DNA of 64,000 bases from Brachyhypopomus gauderio (taxonomy: Eukaryota > Chordata > Actinopteri > Gymnotiformes > Hypopomidae), in contig NC_135213.1 of NCBI RefSeq assembly GCF_052324685.1, forward strand, positions 1,491,146 to 1,555,145, given 5' to 3'. This document shows, piece by piece, positions 16,186 through 27,933 of this stretch. The notes beneath the pieces are model-generated. The model did no database searches. It was not told the origin of the DNA and saw nothing but the letters and a program-made list of their open reading frames with translations. The position numbers and the translations under genes are program-made. The stretch's first letter is position 1; every line of letters starts with the position of its first letter.

Positions 16186-16330
16186 CGAAGGACAATGAGA
16201 TGTAGGTGCGGGTCAGTTCACTGGAGTTTGTCTCGTGTTGCACGAACGAAGCCTCACAGTTGCAGATTAACTGAATTAAGTTATTAAGACGTTACTATGA
16301 GCGCCCCTTTCCTCATTCAGTTCAGTACAG
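16186..16330 (-). other. wdr31: Proposed non-coding first exon and promoter of wdr31
   Basis: On minus, CTTCG|GTAAGTTTAATTTT at 16190-16175 is a strong splice donor preceded by GC-richer sequence without an ATG. It lies about 1 kb upstream of the wdr31 start codon in the same orientation. The exact start of transcription is not visible. Confidence 0.45.
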
Positions 16331-16498
16331 CAGCTCTTCCGTTCCCTTAGCGACGCTTTCGCCGTTACCAGGTGAGTATGGTCACGTGATGATGCGGGGC
16401 GGGGCGAGGGCTTAAAAACTATTCAGTGTGTTGGTATTCAATTTAAATTTCCTTTCCTGTTAGATAAATGAATCAGATTTTTTTTTCCAAAATACATG

Positions 16499-16509
16499 TT
16501 TATTTTATT
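16499..16509 (-). terminator. poli: Poly(A) signals of poli
   Basis: Two overlapping AATAAA hexamers on minus (tttatt at 16499-16504 and 16504-16509) lie about 240 bp after the poli stop codon. They end only about 170 bp before the proposed wdr31 first exon, so the two same-strand genes are tightly packed. Confidence 0.7.
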
Positions 16510-16748
16510 ATAAAAAGAAAAAAAACAAAATATATATGGTATTCTCTTTTACACTCAAAAAGTGAGTTTGGGTGTCGAAGTGATGCAAACAAGCATGGTC
16601 CGATTTCTGAGAACGTCAAAGCCAACAAGACACAAGACAGAACATATACAGGACACCTGCTCACTGGACCAAACTCGCGACTCTGCAGAGTGAGCCCGCT
16701 AAATGCGTCAGCCAGGGACGAGGGACGGCACCCCGGTTCAGCTCATCA

Positions 16749-17998
16749 TCAGCTGGGTTTGAAATATTTCAGCAGACTGTTGCTCTGAGAGCCCTTGGGG
16801 GCAGGCCTTCCCCCACGCGCCACCGCGTGCTTGCTAGCGAGTTTGGAGGGGACTTTGAGCATGGGTTTGCGTTGTTTCCAGTCTGCTAGCAGCTCTGCCT
16901 GTACATCTGGTGGAAGCTCGGAGAAGATGCGGGGGTCCACATTAGTAGGGACGTCAGGGTGTCCAACCTGAGTCACGGGACAACCTGCAGAAAGCTCCTC
17001 CTTTGACCTCTGACCTTCCCCACAGAGCTCATTCTGGGCATGCCCTGTGCTGAAGTCATCATTGTGTGCCATGTCTGTGTGACTCACACTGGATTCACCG
17101 CATTGCGAAACCCCTTGTTGGTTCAGGTGAGCCGTGACCCTCTCTGTAAAGTGCTGGGTGTAGGCTGAACCCTGTGCACCTGTAGAATCTCCTGGAACAG
17201 AACCTGCAGTCCAGAAACTGGCCAGCAGCTCCTTCTGGATATGCTCAGGAAGCTCTCTGAACACGTCCGGGTCAATATGGGGTGGAAGGTCAGAACTCTT
17301 CCTCTTTTCTAGAACACTGGCTGGTCTAGAGTCTCCAGTGTCCACTCTCTTCTCATCAGAGTGTTCTAGAACCGGTTGCAAGGGAGATACAGGTGACTCT
17401 GCCTGGACTGCTTGGGACAGGGATGTCTGTCTTAGTGATGATGATGATGGTGAAGAGAGTGATGAAGAGAGGGGTGTGTGTTGGAGAAGTTCTGTAATCT
17501 GTGTGTTATTTACACCACACATGGCTCCAGTTTGGGTGTGGCTCAGTGGAGTGTCGGGGGTGCTCACAGCTCCAACTGTTTCCTGAAGAATCAAAACCAT
17601 AAGAATCAGGATGAGAGACGTCGTGTAGGGTCATTAAGGCCTCGAGTGTGAGCTCCTCTAATTGTGTATGTCTGTACACAGCAGAAAACCTCACCATGCT
17701 TTATTAAACAATTTATTCATTTTAAAAATATTTACATGAAGCTTAAAAAAACCTGTAATTAGTTACTTTTGCTGTGGGCCTGAGTGATTGTGTGTGTGTG
17801 AGAACTATCACCTGCTCCTGTGTGGAAGTATGTGTTGCCGTGGGTAGTGTGTGTGTGTGGTGACTCAACTGCTCTTGTGTGAAACTGCATGTTGAATGGG
17901 TTGTGTGTATGATATATCTTGCGTGCATGTTGCAGTTTGTGAGTGTGTATGGTGGCTCATCTGCACCTGTGTGTATGTGTGTTGCAGTGAGTGGTGGA

Positions 17999-18032
<34 letters not shown>

Positions 18033-21000
18033 TGTGTGTGTGTGTGGTGGCTCACCTGGGCCTGTGTAGAGGTGTGTGCTGCTCTGAGCGGTGTGTGTGT
18101 GAAGTAGGAGCTGATGGCATTCCTTCCTGTGCTCTTATTCTGCAGGTTAGTGAAACACACATTCAGCAGCGTCAGGTGGAATCCCTCCCCCACATCCACC
18201 AGTCTGTGGAACAGCCTCATTACCATGGAAACCAGCTCAGGCACTGCCTCAGTGCCCCCTAAAACAGAAAAATAAACAAAGAAGTCAACGAGAATAAATA
18301 GAGAACACAACGACTATTATCACAGTCACCAAAACAATCAGATCTGTCATTTAATGGAATACTGAATTAAAAATGGCAATTTACTTCCCCACATGCATCT
18401 TCATGAATCCTTCTAACATCCATAAAAAAATTGACACAGTACACACTAGGGGTGACCTGCAATAGTCGCTAATTCGACTAGAGTCGATTATACCCCCTAG
18501 TCGACTATGAACGTCATAGTCGAATGTACCATTCTAACTGCATGGGGGTGCCCAAGGATGCAGCTAAGCATTAGTTGTTACATGAAATGTCTTTGTTTTC
18601 GTTGTATATAACCTTTTGTCATATAAAATCATACTAATTTCTGTTAATAAATATTTAAAAATTATGTTTGCGCATTAACAATAGGCATCTTCCTTACTAC
18701 ACATCAATAAATCACACCCTGCTGTTGCACAATCCAAACGAGCGGAGCTGAACACGCTACAGAATACGCGCAGCATCTGACGAGATTATAATGGCTACTA
18801 AAAACCTTCAAAAGTATTTTGAAAAACAAAGATGAATCAAACAAAGTAAAGTGCAAGTTATGTCATCAACGTCTTTCATTTCGCACGACAACAATCAACA
18901 TGGCATACCATTTAAAACGCGTAAAGCTGGGCGTACACTGTACGATATTTTAAATCGTGTACTCAGCTCCAGCTCAAACTGTACGACTAAATCGCAGGGT
19001 TTAAAAGTTCACAGCTCACGATTCATATACTCACACTATACGACCCGACGCTCTCATGCGATCTCACGAGGAGCGATTTGAATTTCAAACATGTTTGATA
19101 TTCTTGCGACGCTGCGATTTCTGATCGGGAGTTGGTCGTGAGGTGTGAATCGCTCCTCGTTTACCTGTGTAAACTATACGATGCACGACACGCGATTGAG
19201 CCGAAACTCGGCCCGATCGAAAAATAGTCGCACGAGTGAAAAATCGGCTGAAAATGGGCCAAAAATCGCACAGTGTACGCCCAGCTTAAGGCGAAAAAAA
19301 AAAACGTTTGTCGTTTCAGTCGTGTCGTCTCGTCTCGCCGCGGTGCGTCTCGGCAAGTAGGCCTATAGCCTAAACATTTTTTGTTGTTTGCTTTTAAACC
19401 CCGTTACTTGAACCTTTCCTTGTATGATTTTGCTGTTGTGTGGCAATTTTTTAATATTTTCAGGCAGGCATATTTTATTTAAAATATTTTTGACTTTTTG
19501 CACAGTGCCTGTCTGACAGTTCGATATGCGCAATGCGCACTGACGGTTAATGTTCTCTAATGTTTCATTAAAAAAATAAATAAGTAAATAAATAAAAGCT
19601 GAATAAAGCCAACCTACCGTGTTTATTCATTTATCTGAGTGTTTTAGGTTTTTACTTTGAAGAGGAAAAAAGTCCTGAATGAGAACGGGATCCCGTTTAA
19701 GGTGCTCTAAATAAAAAATAAACCCGATTCGACTATTAGTCGACTAAAGGGAAAAGCTGACGAATCAGATTCGACTATGAAAATCCTTAGTTGAATACAC
19801 CCCTAGTACACACACAACGATCTCTGGATCCGTCCTGAACTGGGCTAGGGGACAGTGTGTGTGTGTGTGTGTTTGGTGTGTGTTTGTGTGCACGTGTGTA
19901 CCAGTTCTAACCCTGCGTGCGGTGTGGTGGGGTATGGGACACTGTGTGTGTGTGTGTGTGTGTACCAGTTATAACCCTGCGTGCTGTGTGGTGGGGTATG
20001 GGACACTGTGTGTGTGTGTGTGTGTACCAGTTAGAACCCTGCGTGCGGTGTGGTGGGGTATGGGACACTGTCTGCTCTCCCGACAGAACCAGCGATTCAC
20101 TGCTGTGCTTCGTCTCAGGGTGAGTCTCAGCGTCTGAGGCAGCCTACCGTCTTTTTGCATCCTAGCAACAGACAAACACACACAGAATATATTGGATTTT
20201 TTTGTTTTTTAGACATTTTTTAGACAACATTTTCCCCCAGGAGATGCATTTGATAAGTCTTCTAGGATGGTTGAGTGTGTGTATGTCTCATTAGTACCGT
20301 GTATTGGGGAGTATATGTGTGTGTCTTGCTAGGACAGTGTGTGTGTGTCTCATTAGGACGATGCGTATCTCACTAGGATGGTGTGTGTATTACTAGGATG
20401 GTGTGAGTGTCTCATTAGGATAGTGTGTGTGTGTGTGTGTGTGTCTGTCTCTCACTAGGACAGTGAGAGTGTTTGTCTCTGTGTGTGTGTGTGTGTGTGT
20501 ATTACTAGGATGATGTGATGTCACTCACCTCTCGGTCAAGCAGCTGAGCAGTTCTCTGACTTTGCTCTCTACTTCCATCACCGTGGAGATCTTCCTGAAG
20601 GAGTCCTCATCGCTTAGCGACTGAAACAGCAGAATCCAGATCACATAGGAGCTGAAGACCACCCCACACCACCACCCCCGTTCCTCCCTAATATTTGTGA
20701 GTAGAACACTTCAACTCCACCCCCACTTCGAACGTCCATCAGGAGTCCCCAGGTGTTGTTACCTGTGGAGGACCTGCAGGGGTCACAGGTGAGGGGTCAG
20801 TGCCATAAGCGAGGCTCTGGATGCGTTTGGCCGTGGCGTCCCCGAACTCACGCACCAGCTGGTGCAGCGGTGCCCCCTGCAGGGCAGGGATGCTCATCAC
20901 ACCCAGAGCCTTCAGCTTCTCAGCCGTCCTGTAGCCGATTCCTGACAGACACAGTACTAACTGCAGTGTGTTGTAGTGAAGAGAAAGTGGAAGTAAACAG

Positions 21001-23186
21001 AGCTTTGTGTACCATCCCACTTTTTGAATTGCTCTATATGTAACAATTTTTTATGTACTATCAAATCTGATATTTATTCTCCACATTAAGAGAGCCCACT
21101 AAAGTCTCCCAGAGACTTGGTCATGTGGTGTTACAGGGTCACAGGGTCACTCCACGTGTTCACACACCCAACCCACAGTGCCCACAGGGTGCAGGACTGT
21201 GGTACAGTCAGTCAACAGACTACAGACTACGTAGTGGGGACAGCAGCAGATCTACGTATATATTTTACTTGTATATAAATACATGATTAAATATAGAATT
21301 ATAACGCGTGTTGTGGTTTCTGTAATGAGTGGAAGCACCAGGTCGCGCCATTTTATCCTCCTGTGTGTAGGCACCTACCAGGCACTTTGCCGGGTCCGGA
21401 CAGGCTGCTCATCAGTTCGGCTGTGCTCTGGGGCAACAGCGCCGTCTGCTGGTTGGGTTTAAACGTGCCTGATATCAGCTTGGCCAGCAGCTTGTTACTA
21501 GCGATTCCAGCGCAGGAGGTGAGACCCAGTTTGCTATGTAGCGCCTCCCGCAGTTCAGAGGCTATGACGGAGCCCAGGGCCAAGCGAGCGTGCTCCTGCA
21601 CGTCCACCGCTGATGCTGTAGGAAACACCATACAGCATACAGCAGGAGAGCTGACCCAGGATCAGGTCACAGCAGTCTGGCCCATACCATTATAAACACA
21701 CAGACCTAGCTGAGCTGATCCCACACCAGCACTCAAATGTCTGATACATATGACCCGAACTAAACAGCTCAACTGGGTGGTTATAACACTGGGTTCTGTA
21801 CAGTATGATATATATAGTATAAAAATTGCTCAAAAACACCAATATTTCAGAAACATTTGAGTTCCATTTTACACTAATTTGCATGTTGTTAGAATTACAA
21901 CATTATTTAGGTTATGTATGACTAATATCTGTTATCAGTGTTACAAATTACATTAGTGTTACATTAGTGCGTTTGGTGTTTTAACGAGTGCTTGGGTGTC
22001 GTTAGTGTTACGTATCATTGGGGTCCTCTGCTGAGTGTTGGCTTACCATCATGCTTGTAGACGTGACCCACAAATGAGAGACTGGACATGTCTGTGTCTT
22101 TGATCCTGTTCTCCACCATCTCTGTAGCGTCTACAAAATTCTCATCAAAGCCCAGCCTCTCCACGAGGTGGCAGTACGACATCAGAAGCTCTAAGCACAA
22201 ACACAACCAGGGTTATGTTTATGCTTTGCACATCAACATTTTAAACATTAGTCGCAGCCCCTGATGTCCTGAGGTGCTGACAGGATGTTTGGGAGAGTAG
22301 TGTTCTAAATGTTACGACGTCCAGCACTGTAACGTTACTAATGCTGCCTCAGAACACTGTCATTTGTGTGAGGGTGACAATTCACAGGTCATGTTGTACA
22401 CTGAAACGTTTGATTTTGAACAGCATAGCATGCGGTTTTTGATCCTACAGCACTGGTTCAGAATACCTGTGACCTGGTACGACATCTCTCTGTAGCAGGT
22501 GAGGTCCTCTCCCTTAACGATGACCAAATTAGGACATTTCTCCAGAGCATCCTTCACCAACATCAGCTTAGTAACACCGAGCTCTCTCGCCAGGTAGTTG
22601 CAGGTGACGATGATGTACTTCTGTTGGACTCCTGAAAGAAGACGCACACCCGGACTGTTGTGAAAGCCTGTGGGTTCACCACTCCTGTCATGGTGTGGTC
22701 TAGAAGCAACCACCCCTTCACTGTGAGGACAACGTCACCTAGGGGTTTGGTCCGCAGGGCTGGGTTCCGGATCATCTCCACTTGAGCGTAGTAGCAGTCC
22801 AGGTCAAAGTGAAGGACCACTCTGTGATCTGCAGCACTGCACCCTGAAACGACACAACACGTCGCCATCATGATGCGCTTCTCATAGTTTTTCGCTACAG
22901 TACTCATTTTCTTTCGGATACTACAGTATTGACAGCAGTCACTATTTCTCCACTCCCATATCTCGGTCAAACATAATTAAAAACTTTTTTCCCTGGTTTC
23001 TAACATAAGTACAGTACAGTACATTCCTAACATCAGAAGGTGCATGTAATGTAACACCCGTGCGTGCAGAAACATACACCACACAAAGTCCTGTCTCCAT
23101 GAACAGCTAAGAGCATCCATACCTGACACATCGAGCAAGTCTGCACTAATGTCACAGTCATTCTCCCCTTCCTCATCTGTGTCCAT
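16749..23186 (-). CDS. poli: DNA polymerase iota (Y-family translesion polymerase)
   Basis: Ten exons, 718 residues: 23186-23123, 22843-22739, 22631-22467, 22190-22047, 21615-21379, 20941-20763, 20620-20529, 20161-20028, 18258-18056, 17582-16749; all phases agree. Pol iota inserts bases opposite damaged template in the nucleus. Visible: palm motif FDLDCYYAQVEM (catalytic D35), LGFDENFVD (D127/E128), CAGIASNKLLAKL, helix-hairpin-helix PGIGYRTAEKL, little finger with ESRQCPIP, a PIP-like box NAISSYF (about 420-426), and two ubiquitin-binding motifs (IDPDVFRELPEHIQKELL near 544-561; VDPRIFSELPPDVQAELL near 656-673). Both UBMs keep the LP core that binds ubiquitinated PCNA. The protein ends SNSLLKYFKPS, a second PIP-like motif not in human POLI. 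Exon ends 8 and 9 have been tandemly duplicated into their introns. Confidence 0.96.
17745..18070 (-). repeat. Degenerate tandem copies of the poli exon 9 end and donor
   Basis: On minus the exon 9 end (ACCTCTACACAGGCCCAG|GTGAGCC, donor at 18056) is followed at about 17970, 17865 and 17805 by related blocks: CATACACACAGGTGCAGATG, TTTCACACAAGAGCAGTTGA and CTTCCACACAGGAGCAGGTG. Each is followed by (CA)n. The copies are diverged and most have lost a usable GT donor. Confidence 0.65.
18447..19805. mobile_element. hAT transposon remnant with BED zinc-finger exon
   Basis: A 1359-bp element in poli intron 8. The ends TAGGGGTG and CACCCCTA are inverted repeats and GTACACAC is duplicated outside them (18439-18446 and 19806-19813), an exact 8-bp hAT target duplication. 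On plus near 18825-18924 a BED-type zinc finger is readable (VKCKLCHQR, then MAYHLKR), as in ZBED-like hAT transposases. The frame is then cut by a nested element at 18925-19286. No DDE/RNase-H-like domain is seen, so the copy is dead. Confidence 0.9.
18925..19286. mobile_element. PIF/Harbinger-type MITE nested in the hAT element
   Basis: A 362-bp non-coding element with inverted ends AGCTGGGCGTACACTGT and (CA)CAGTGTACGCCCAGCT, flanked by the 3-bp duplication TAA (18922-18924 and 19287-19289), the size used by PIF/Harbinger. It landed immediately after the HLKR of the host element's BED finger, so it is the younger insertion. Confidence 0.85.
19895..20088 (-). repeat. Three tandem copies of the poli exon 8 end plus splice donor
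   Basis: A 62-64 bp unit is present three times, with CCAGTT marks at 20027, 19965 and 19901. On minus each unit reads CCCATACCCCACCACAC, GCACGCAGG, GTTCTAACTG (or one-base variants) then GTACACAC and a CA run. The first copy is the genuine end of exon 8 with donor ACTG|GTACAC at 20028. The others are copies lying in the intron with the donor retained. Confidence 0.88.
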
Positions 23187-24174
23187 GGTGTTATTTACCG
23201 AAACTTTTCAGGTTAACCCATACAAAAACATACACGAAGAAAAACAGCTATAGAGTTTTCCCTCGTAGGTAGACGCGTAGTGTTGAGTCTCTGGTGTTAG
23301 CGCCACCTATTGGGGTGGAGGGGATTATATCGTCTACACAACACAGACACTGAAATAACCACAGGGTAATTTATCGGCCATTCAGCCTCGTGTATCACTG
23401 CAGGAGTTGCATGTTGTATCTCTTAAAATAAATAAATCAGTTTTACTTTGAAGAAACCAATAGAAAGGTTGCTGATCATTTTGTTGAACACCTTAGACCA
23501 AATGAATTAAATATTTGAAGTTTCCAGTGGCTGTTTACATTGCTAGATGTTGCTATTCCATAGATCCCAATGGAATTAATATTATGACTTAAACATCTAC
23601 TTTTTCTTACATAATCTGTAAGCACCTTCTGGGACTTCAGAAGCTCTGTCAGAAACCTTTCTCTATAAATCTTCTGTACTACACTGCAGATTTTTACTAC
23701 CTCAAAATCTTTGTCCGTCTTTATCTACAACTCACCGCACTCACCCACTAGAACATTACAGCTATCTCGAAATTGTGTTTTAGGTTTACTGTTTCCAGAT
23801 TACATGCAGTGATGTCCTCTTTTCTGCTGGCCGAATTATTTGAATTTCTGGGACACGGCAAAGGACTTTTATTTTGGTTTTGTAGCGGACATTTTGGTGG
23901 CTAGCTAATTATTCTCGTTGTTTGCTAGCTAGCCACCGTTGGAAGTTTTAGTTTAGACGCCGTTCCACGTCCAGTAAACAAATAACTGTGGACGTTGAGT
24001 ACGATTCTTGGTCATTTAAGGCTCGTATTTGATTAGTTCACACAGAGGAACCAGAAAGGCGATACGCCGTGCGTCATTGAGTGTGTCTAGCTAGTCCCCC
24101 TCCCAAGAAACGGCGGCATCGTCTCGGTGACTAGTGAAGACCGCTTCACCGCCTAGCTGCGTCTAAACGTCGAC
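23187..24174. promoter_or_regulatory. Shared divergent promoter region of poli and pgam5
   Basis: The start codons of poli (minus, 23186) and pgam5 (plus, 24175) face away from each other with 988 bp between. The pgam5-proximal 250 bp is CpG-rich (for example near 24060-24180) and no TATA box stands out, as in housekeeping bidirectional promoters. Individual transcription start sites cannot be read from the sequence. Confidence 0.65.
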
Positions 24175-27022
24175 ATGTCTTTCCGGAGGGCTGTCGGGCT
24201 GGTGTGTGGGTTTGCCGGTGGGTCTGCGGTTTTAGTTTGCGCCGCGGTGGCGGCTGAATCGCGCGGTTATTCGGGCGATAAACTGGGCGAGCGGCGCTGG
24301 CTCACGGCGGCGGTCAGTGTGCTTCACGCCGCGCAGCCGGCGTCGTGGGCTTCGGGGAACCACAGTGTGCAGTCTAGCGGATACGGCTGGGATAACAACT
24401 GGGATAAGTACGTGTCGTGCCCGTGATAAAGATCTGCTTCTGTCTCCTCGTCTCCAACTTTCTTGTGTTTCCTGTGTTTACACGTGTAGCTATTACTGTA
24501 GGGGCCGGTTATGTTCTACGCGAAAAACGTGACTCAGTTCTGCCATTGAGTAAGGAAGAGATTTGTGTTTAGTTGCTCACTTTTGTTTGTGTTTACACTG
24601 GCCCTTTGTGCCAGGAGACTTGAAATATATCATGGGAGACTGCATGAGAGGGAGGGAGAGATGGATGAACCAACCTGTTCTGACTCCATCCAGCTTCTCA
24701 GTGGCTGACAGGATGTGAGCTTCTGGGGTGAAGCTCCTCACATTGACAGCCTGGAGACACAGGTGTGAAGACCCGCGTACTAAAGAGGAGAGAGCAGAGG
24801 TTTGACGTGCTGTCCCCCTCTCTCTCTCTCTGCAGGCGGGACCCAAACTCCAGCCCGAGGAGGAAAGAGAGAAGCAAAGAGGAGAATGGCTCTGACGCAG
24901 AGAACAACAAACCCACAGCAACACGTCACATCTTCCTCATCAGACACTCCCAGTACAACCTCAACGGCAACGGAGACCGCGAGAAAACCCTCACTGCTCT
25001 AGGTACAGGAGCAGACGGCAGAATGATTTATTAGTCACTGTCTTTGCTTTTCTTTGAGTTTGAACTCTCTGAATATTTGACGAGTTTGAGTGTCATTTGA
25101 GTGCACTCCGTGTTCTGTTTGACTGAGCTCGGTGTTCCATTTCGAGTGCATTCCGCTCACGTGCGCCACGTGAGAACTGCGCTGTGTTGCAGGTCGTGAG
25201 CAGGCTGAGCTGACGGGCCAGAGGCTGGCAGCACTAGGGATCCGTTACGACGTGATGATCCATTCCAGCATGGCCCGCGCCACTGAGACGGCCAGCATCA
25301 TCAGCAAGTTCCTGCCTGGTGAGGACGGGGCCGACGTCACCACGCACTGTCCTCCATAATACCGATGTTACAGTGCGTGATTCTAAAGTGTGTGTGTGTG
25401 TGTGTGTGGAGGAGTGGACCTGGTAAGCTGTGATTTACTGCGAGAAGGGGCACCCATAGAACCTGTACCTCCTGTGAGCCACTGGAAGCCCGACGCTGTG
25501 GTTAGTGCTCTATCTGATGTCTGGTACATCTGTTCATAAACCTGCTTCACACCTGTTACACACCTGTTTATACACGTTTAATACAACTGTTTACACACCC
25601 CATTTACCCACCTGTTATACATCTGTTATACACACGCTCCTACACAAGAGCTGAGAAACATGCGTCATTTCTGGTCAAATCACCTCAGGAAAGGCCATGT
25701 CAACACCACCTGCCACAGATGAATCACAGCAGAAGAACCACAGTGATGACACCGTCTGGACATTTCTGTCTGTGTTGTTCACATCAAACACCAAGTTTTA
25801 TTTCAGACGCAGTTGACATCAGTTTGCGTGCTCTTCTACAGCTTGTCCAGTGGTTGAGGTGGTGGAATTGATGTTGACGCCTGGTGATTTGACACCGAAT
25901 GACACGCATGTTGAGATTTAAGTCTCATACCAGCTCGTGCACCTGCTGTTTAGGTTTGGGAGATTGCTGAACAGTAATGTCACATCTAGCGAACCTGTTA
26001 GTTTAACCACATTTCTCAGCATCAAAGTGGTAGTGCTGATCTTTAAAAAAATGCATTAACTTAATGGGCTTTATTGTTCAGTAAGTGCAGCAATCTTGAA
26101 GATGTACTGTGTGGAACAGTAAATATTACATATGTGAGGCTACGTAGCCGGGTCTATTTAGTTGTTCAGACCAAGTTGTTTAGGACAACAAAGTGTTTGA
26201 GTGCAGAAGAGATGTACATAAGCCACAACCATAGGTCACTGCAGTGAAAGTGGTGTCGTGAAGCTTCTCACGTGGCTAGCTGCACGTTTCTGAAGGACTG
26301 CTTCACTATAGCTGTGGTACACTTTTGTATAGTAATCTGCAACTTCGCAGCCACATTTTTAATGTAACTCGCTCTACACTGCACACGTGTGAGTTGGGAG
26401 AGTGTCACGCAGACGTGCACCGCCGCGTGTGATCCTGTGTGCCACTTCCAGCAGTACCACGAGGACAGCGCACGCATCGAGGCGGCCTTCCGGCGCTACA
26501 TCCACAGAGCAGAGCCAAAGCAGAAGGACGACAGCTATGAGATCATCGTCTGTCACGCTAACGTCATCCGCTATTTTGTGTGCAGGTGTGTGTTTGTGTG
26601 TGTGTCGTGACACGCACGTGGTCAGGGCGCTAAAGCAGATCTGTGCCTTTAAGCAGCTGTATGTTCATGCTTTTGTGTTGGACAAAACCGGTACACTCTT
26701 CTGAAGTCATAGAAAATTGTACCGCTTTGTGTAATTACTGTATGAAACCGGTGACGTTATTGAAAAGACTTGGGGATCATGAAAGCGTTGTGTTCCATGT
26801 GGGTGGGTGTAATCCTCTTGTGTGTGCGACTGTGCTGTGTGTGTGTGTGTGTGTGTGGTCATGTGTTTCAGAGCGCTGCAGTTCCCCCCTGAGGGATGGC
26901 TGCGCCTGGGCCTGAACAACGGTAGCATCACCTGGCTGACGATCCGGCCCAGCGGCCGTGTGGCGCTGCGTGCACTCGGAGACTCGGGCTTCATGCCCCC
27001 GGACAAGGTCACCCGCACCTGA
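24175..27022 (+). CDS. pgam5: Mitochondrial serine/threonine phosphatase PGAM5
   Basis: Six exons, 299 residues (human 289): 24175-24407, 24836-25002, 25193-25318, 25412-25500, 26452-26585, 26872-27022; phases all agree. It is a phosphoglycerate-mutase-fold protein that works as a histidine phosphatase in the mitochondrial membrane and acts in mitochondrial quality control and cell death. Visible: an N-terminal hydrophobic anchor (about 5-27), the multimerisation motif WDNNWD (about 73-78; human WDPNWD), the catalytic RHG-type motif [14 protein letters not shown], the second histidine in CHANVIRY, and the conserved tail [13 protein letters not shown]. The start MSFRR matches the family. Odd: the segment between WDNNWD and ATRHIF is diverged and lacks the KEAP1-binding NxESGE. 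The exon 4 acceptor follows a pure (TG)n run instead of a pyrimidine tract. Confidence 0.95.
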
Positions 27023-27849
27023 TCCACAGCCCCGCCCTGCTGACCAATCGCTGCGCCTCGAAGCAGACAGCAGGACCGTAAACTTGCTGTACATTTCTAG
27101 AAACTTTGAAGAAAAAAAACGAGCTATACGTGTAATGCATTTCAATTGTAATTTTTAAATGAAGCACACACTTACGTCGACCCAAATCACTGCATGACTA
27201 AATTACGAGTACTACGTGTATGTGGAATGTGAAACATTTCTCTGGAAGGTGCTGGCGTCTGAAGAGGCCTTGACCTGCTGCTCCTTCTCCCCAAGTGTCT
27301 TTAAAAGTAAATGTTCCGTGTGTTGCTGTTATGGGGTGTTTTGCTAGTTCTGGGCCGGTATCAGCACCGGGCCTTGAACCCCCCCCCCCCCCCCCTTGTC
27401 TGGACGTGTTGTTGCAAAATGTGGAGAGAGTGACACCAGCAAGTGTTTATTCTCCATTAAAATGTCAAATAGCCGCCATATGAATAACCAGCATGATCTC
27501 CATGTTATTAGCGATGCCGTTGTCCCTACACAAAGCACCTCGGTCTCTTGTAGCGCAGAACAGGTGTTTTTCAGGGTGTTTTACGCACATTTCAGAGGCC
27601 TTGATGAGAGGTTGGTGGTGTCTCTCTGGGGCACCATTTACCTGAACGTTTGTGAATGTTTTCCGATATTTTACACCTTGCAATCAAAGATTTTATTAAA
27701 GCACTTGAGAAATGTGAGAAAAGGATGGCATTGTGATATTACGTGTACTTGTTCTAAATGATTGCTGTGAACTCAGTGATGTCTGTGCGGTTTGATTTTG
27801 ATATGATTAAAAATGTGTTCAGTATTTTTGGTTATTCATTTTACCCAGA

Positions 27850-27855
27850 AATAAA
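27850..27855 (+). terminator. pgam5: Poly(A) signal of pgam5
   Basis: AATAAA about 830 bp after the pgam5 stop codon. No earlier plus-strand AATAAA is obvious in the 3' UTR, which contains a poly-C run near 27380-27395. Confidence 0.6.
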
Positions 27856-27933
27856 CCGCATTTAACATGCTCAAATCCCAGATGTTCTTCAGGTCAAACT
27901 GAGACAGTAAAACGAGTTAAAGATAACGCACAC

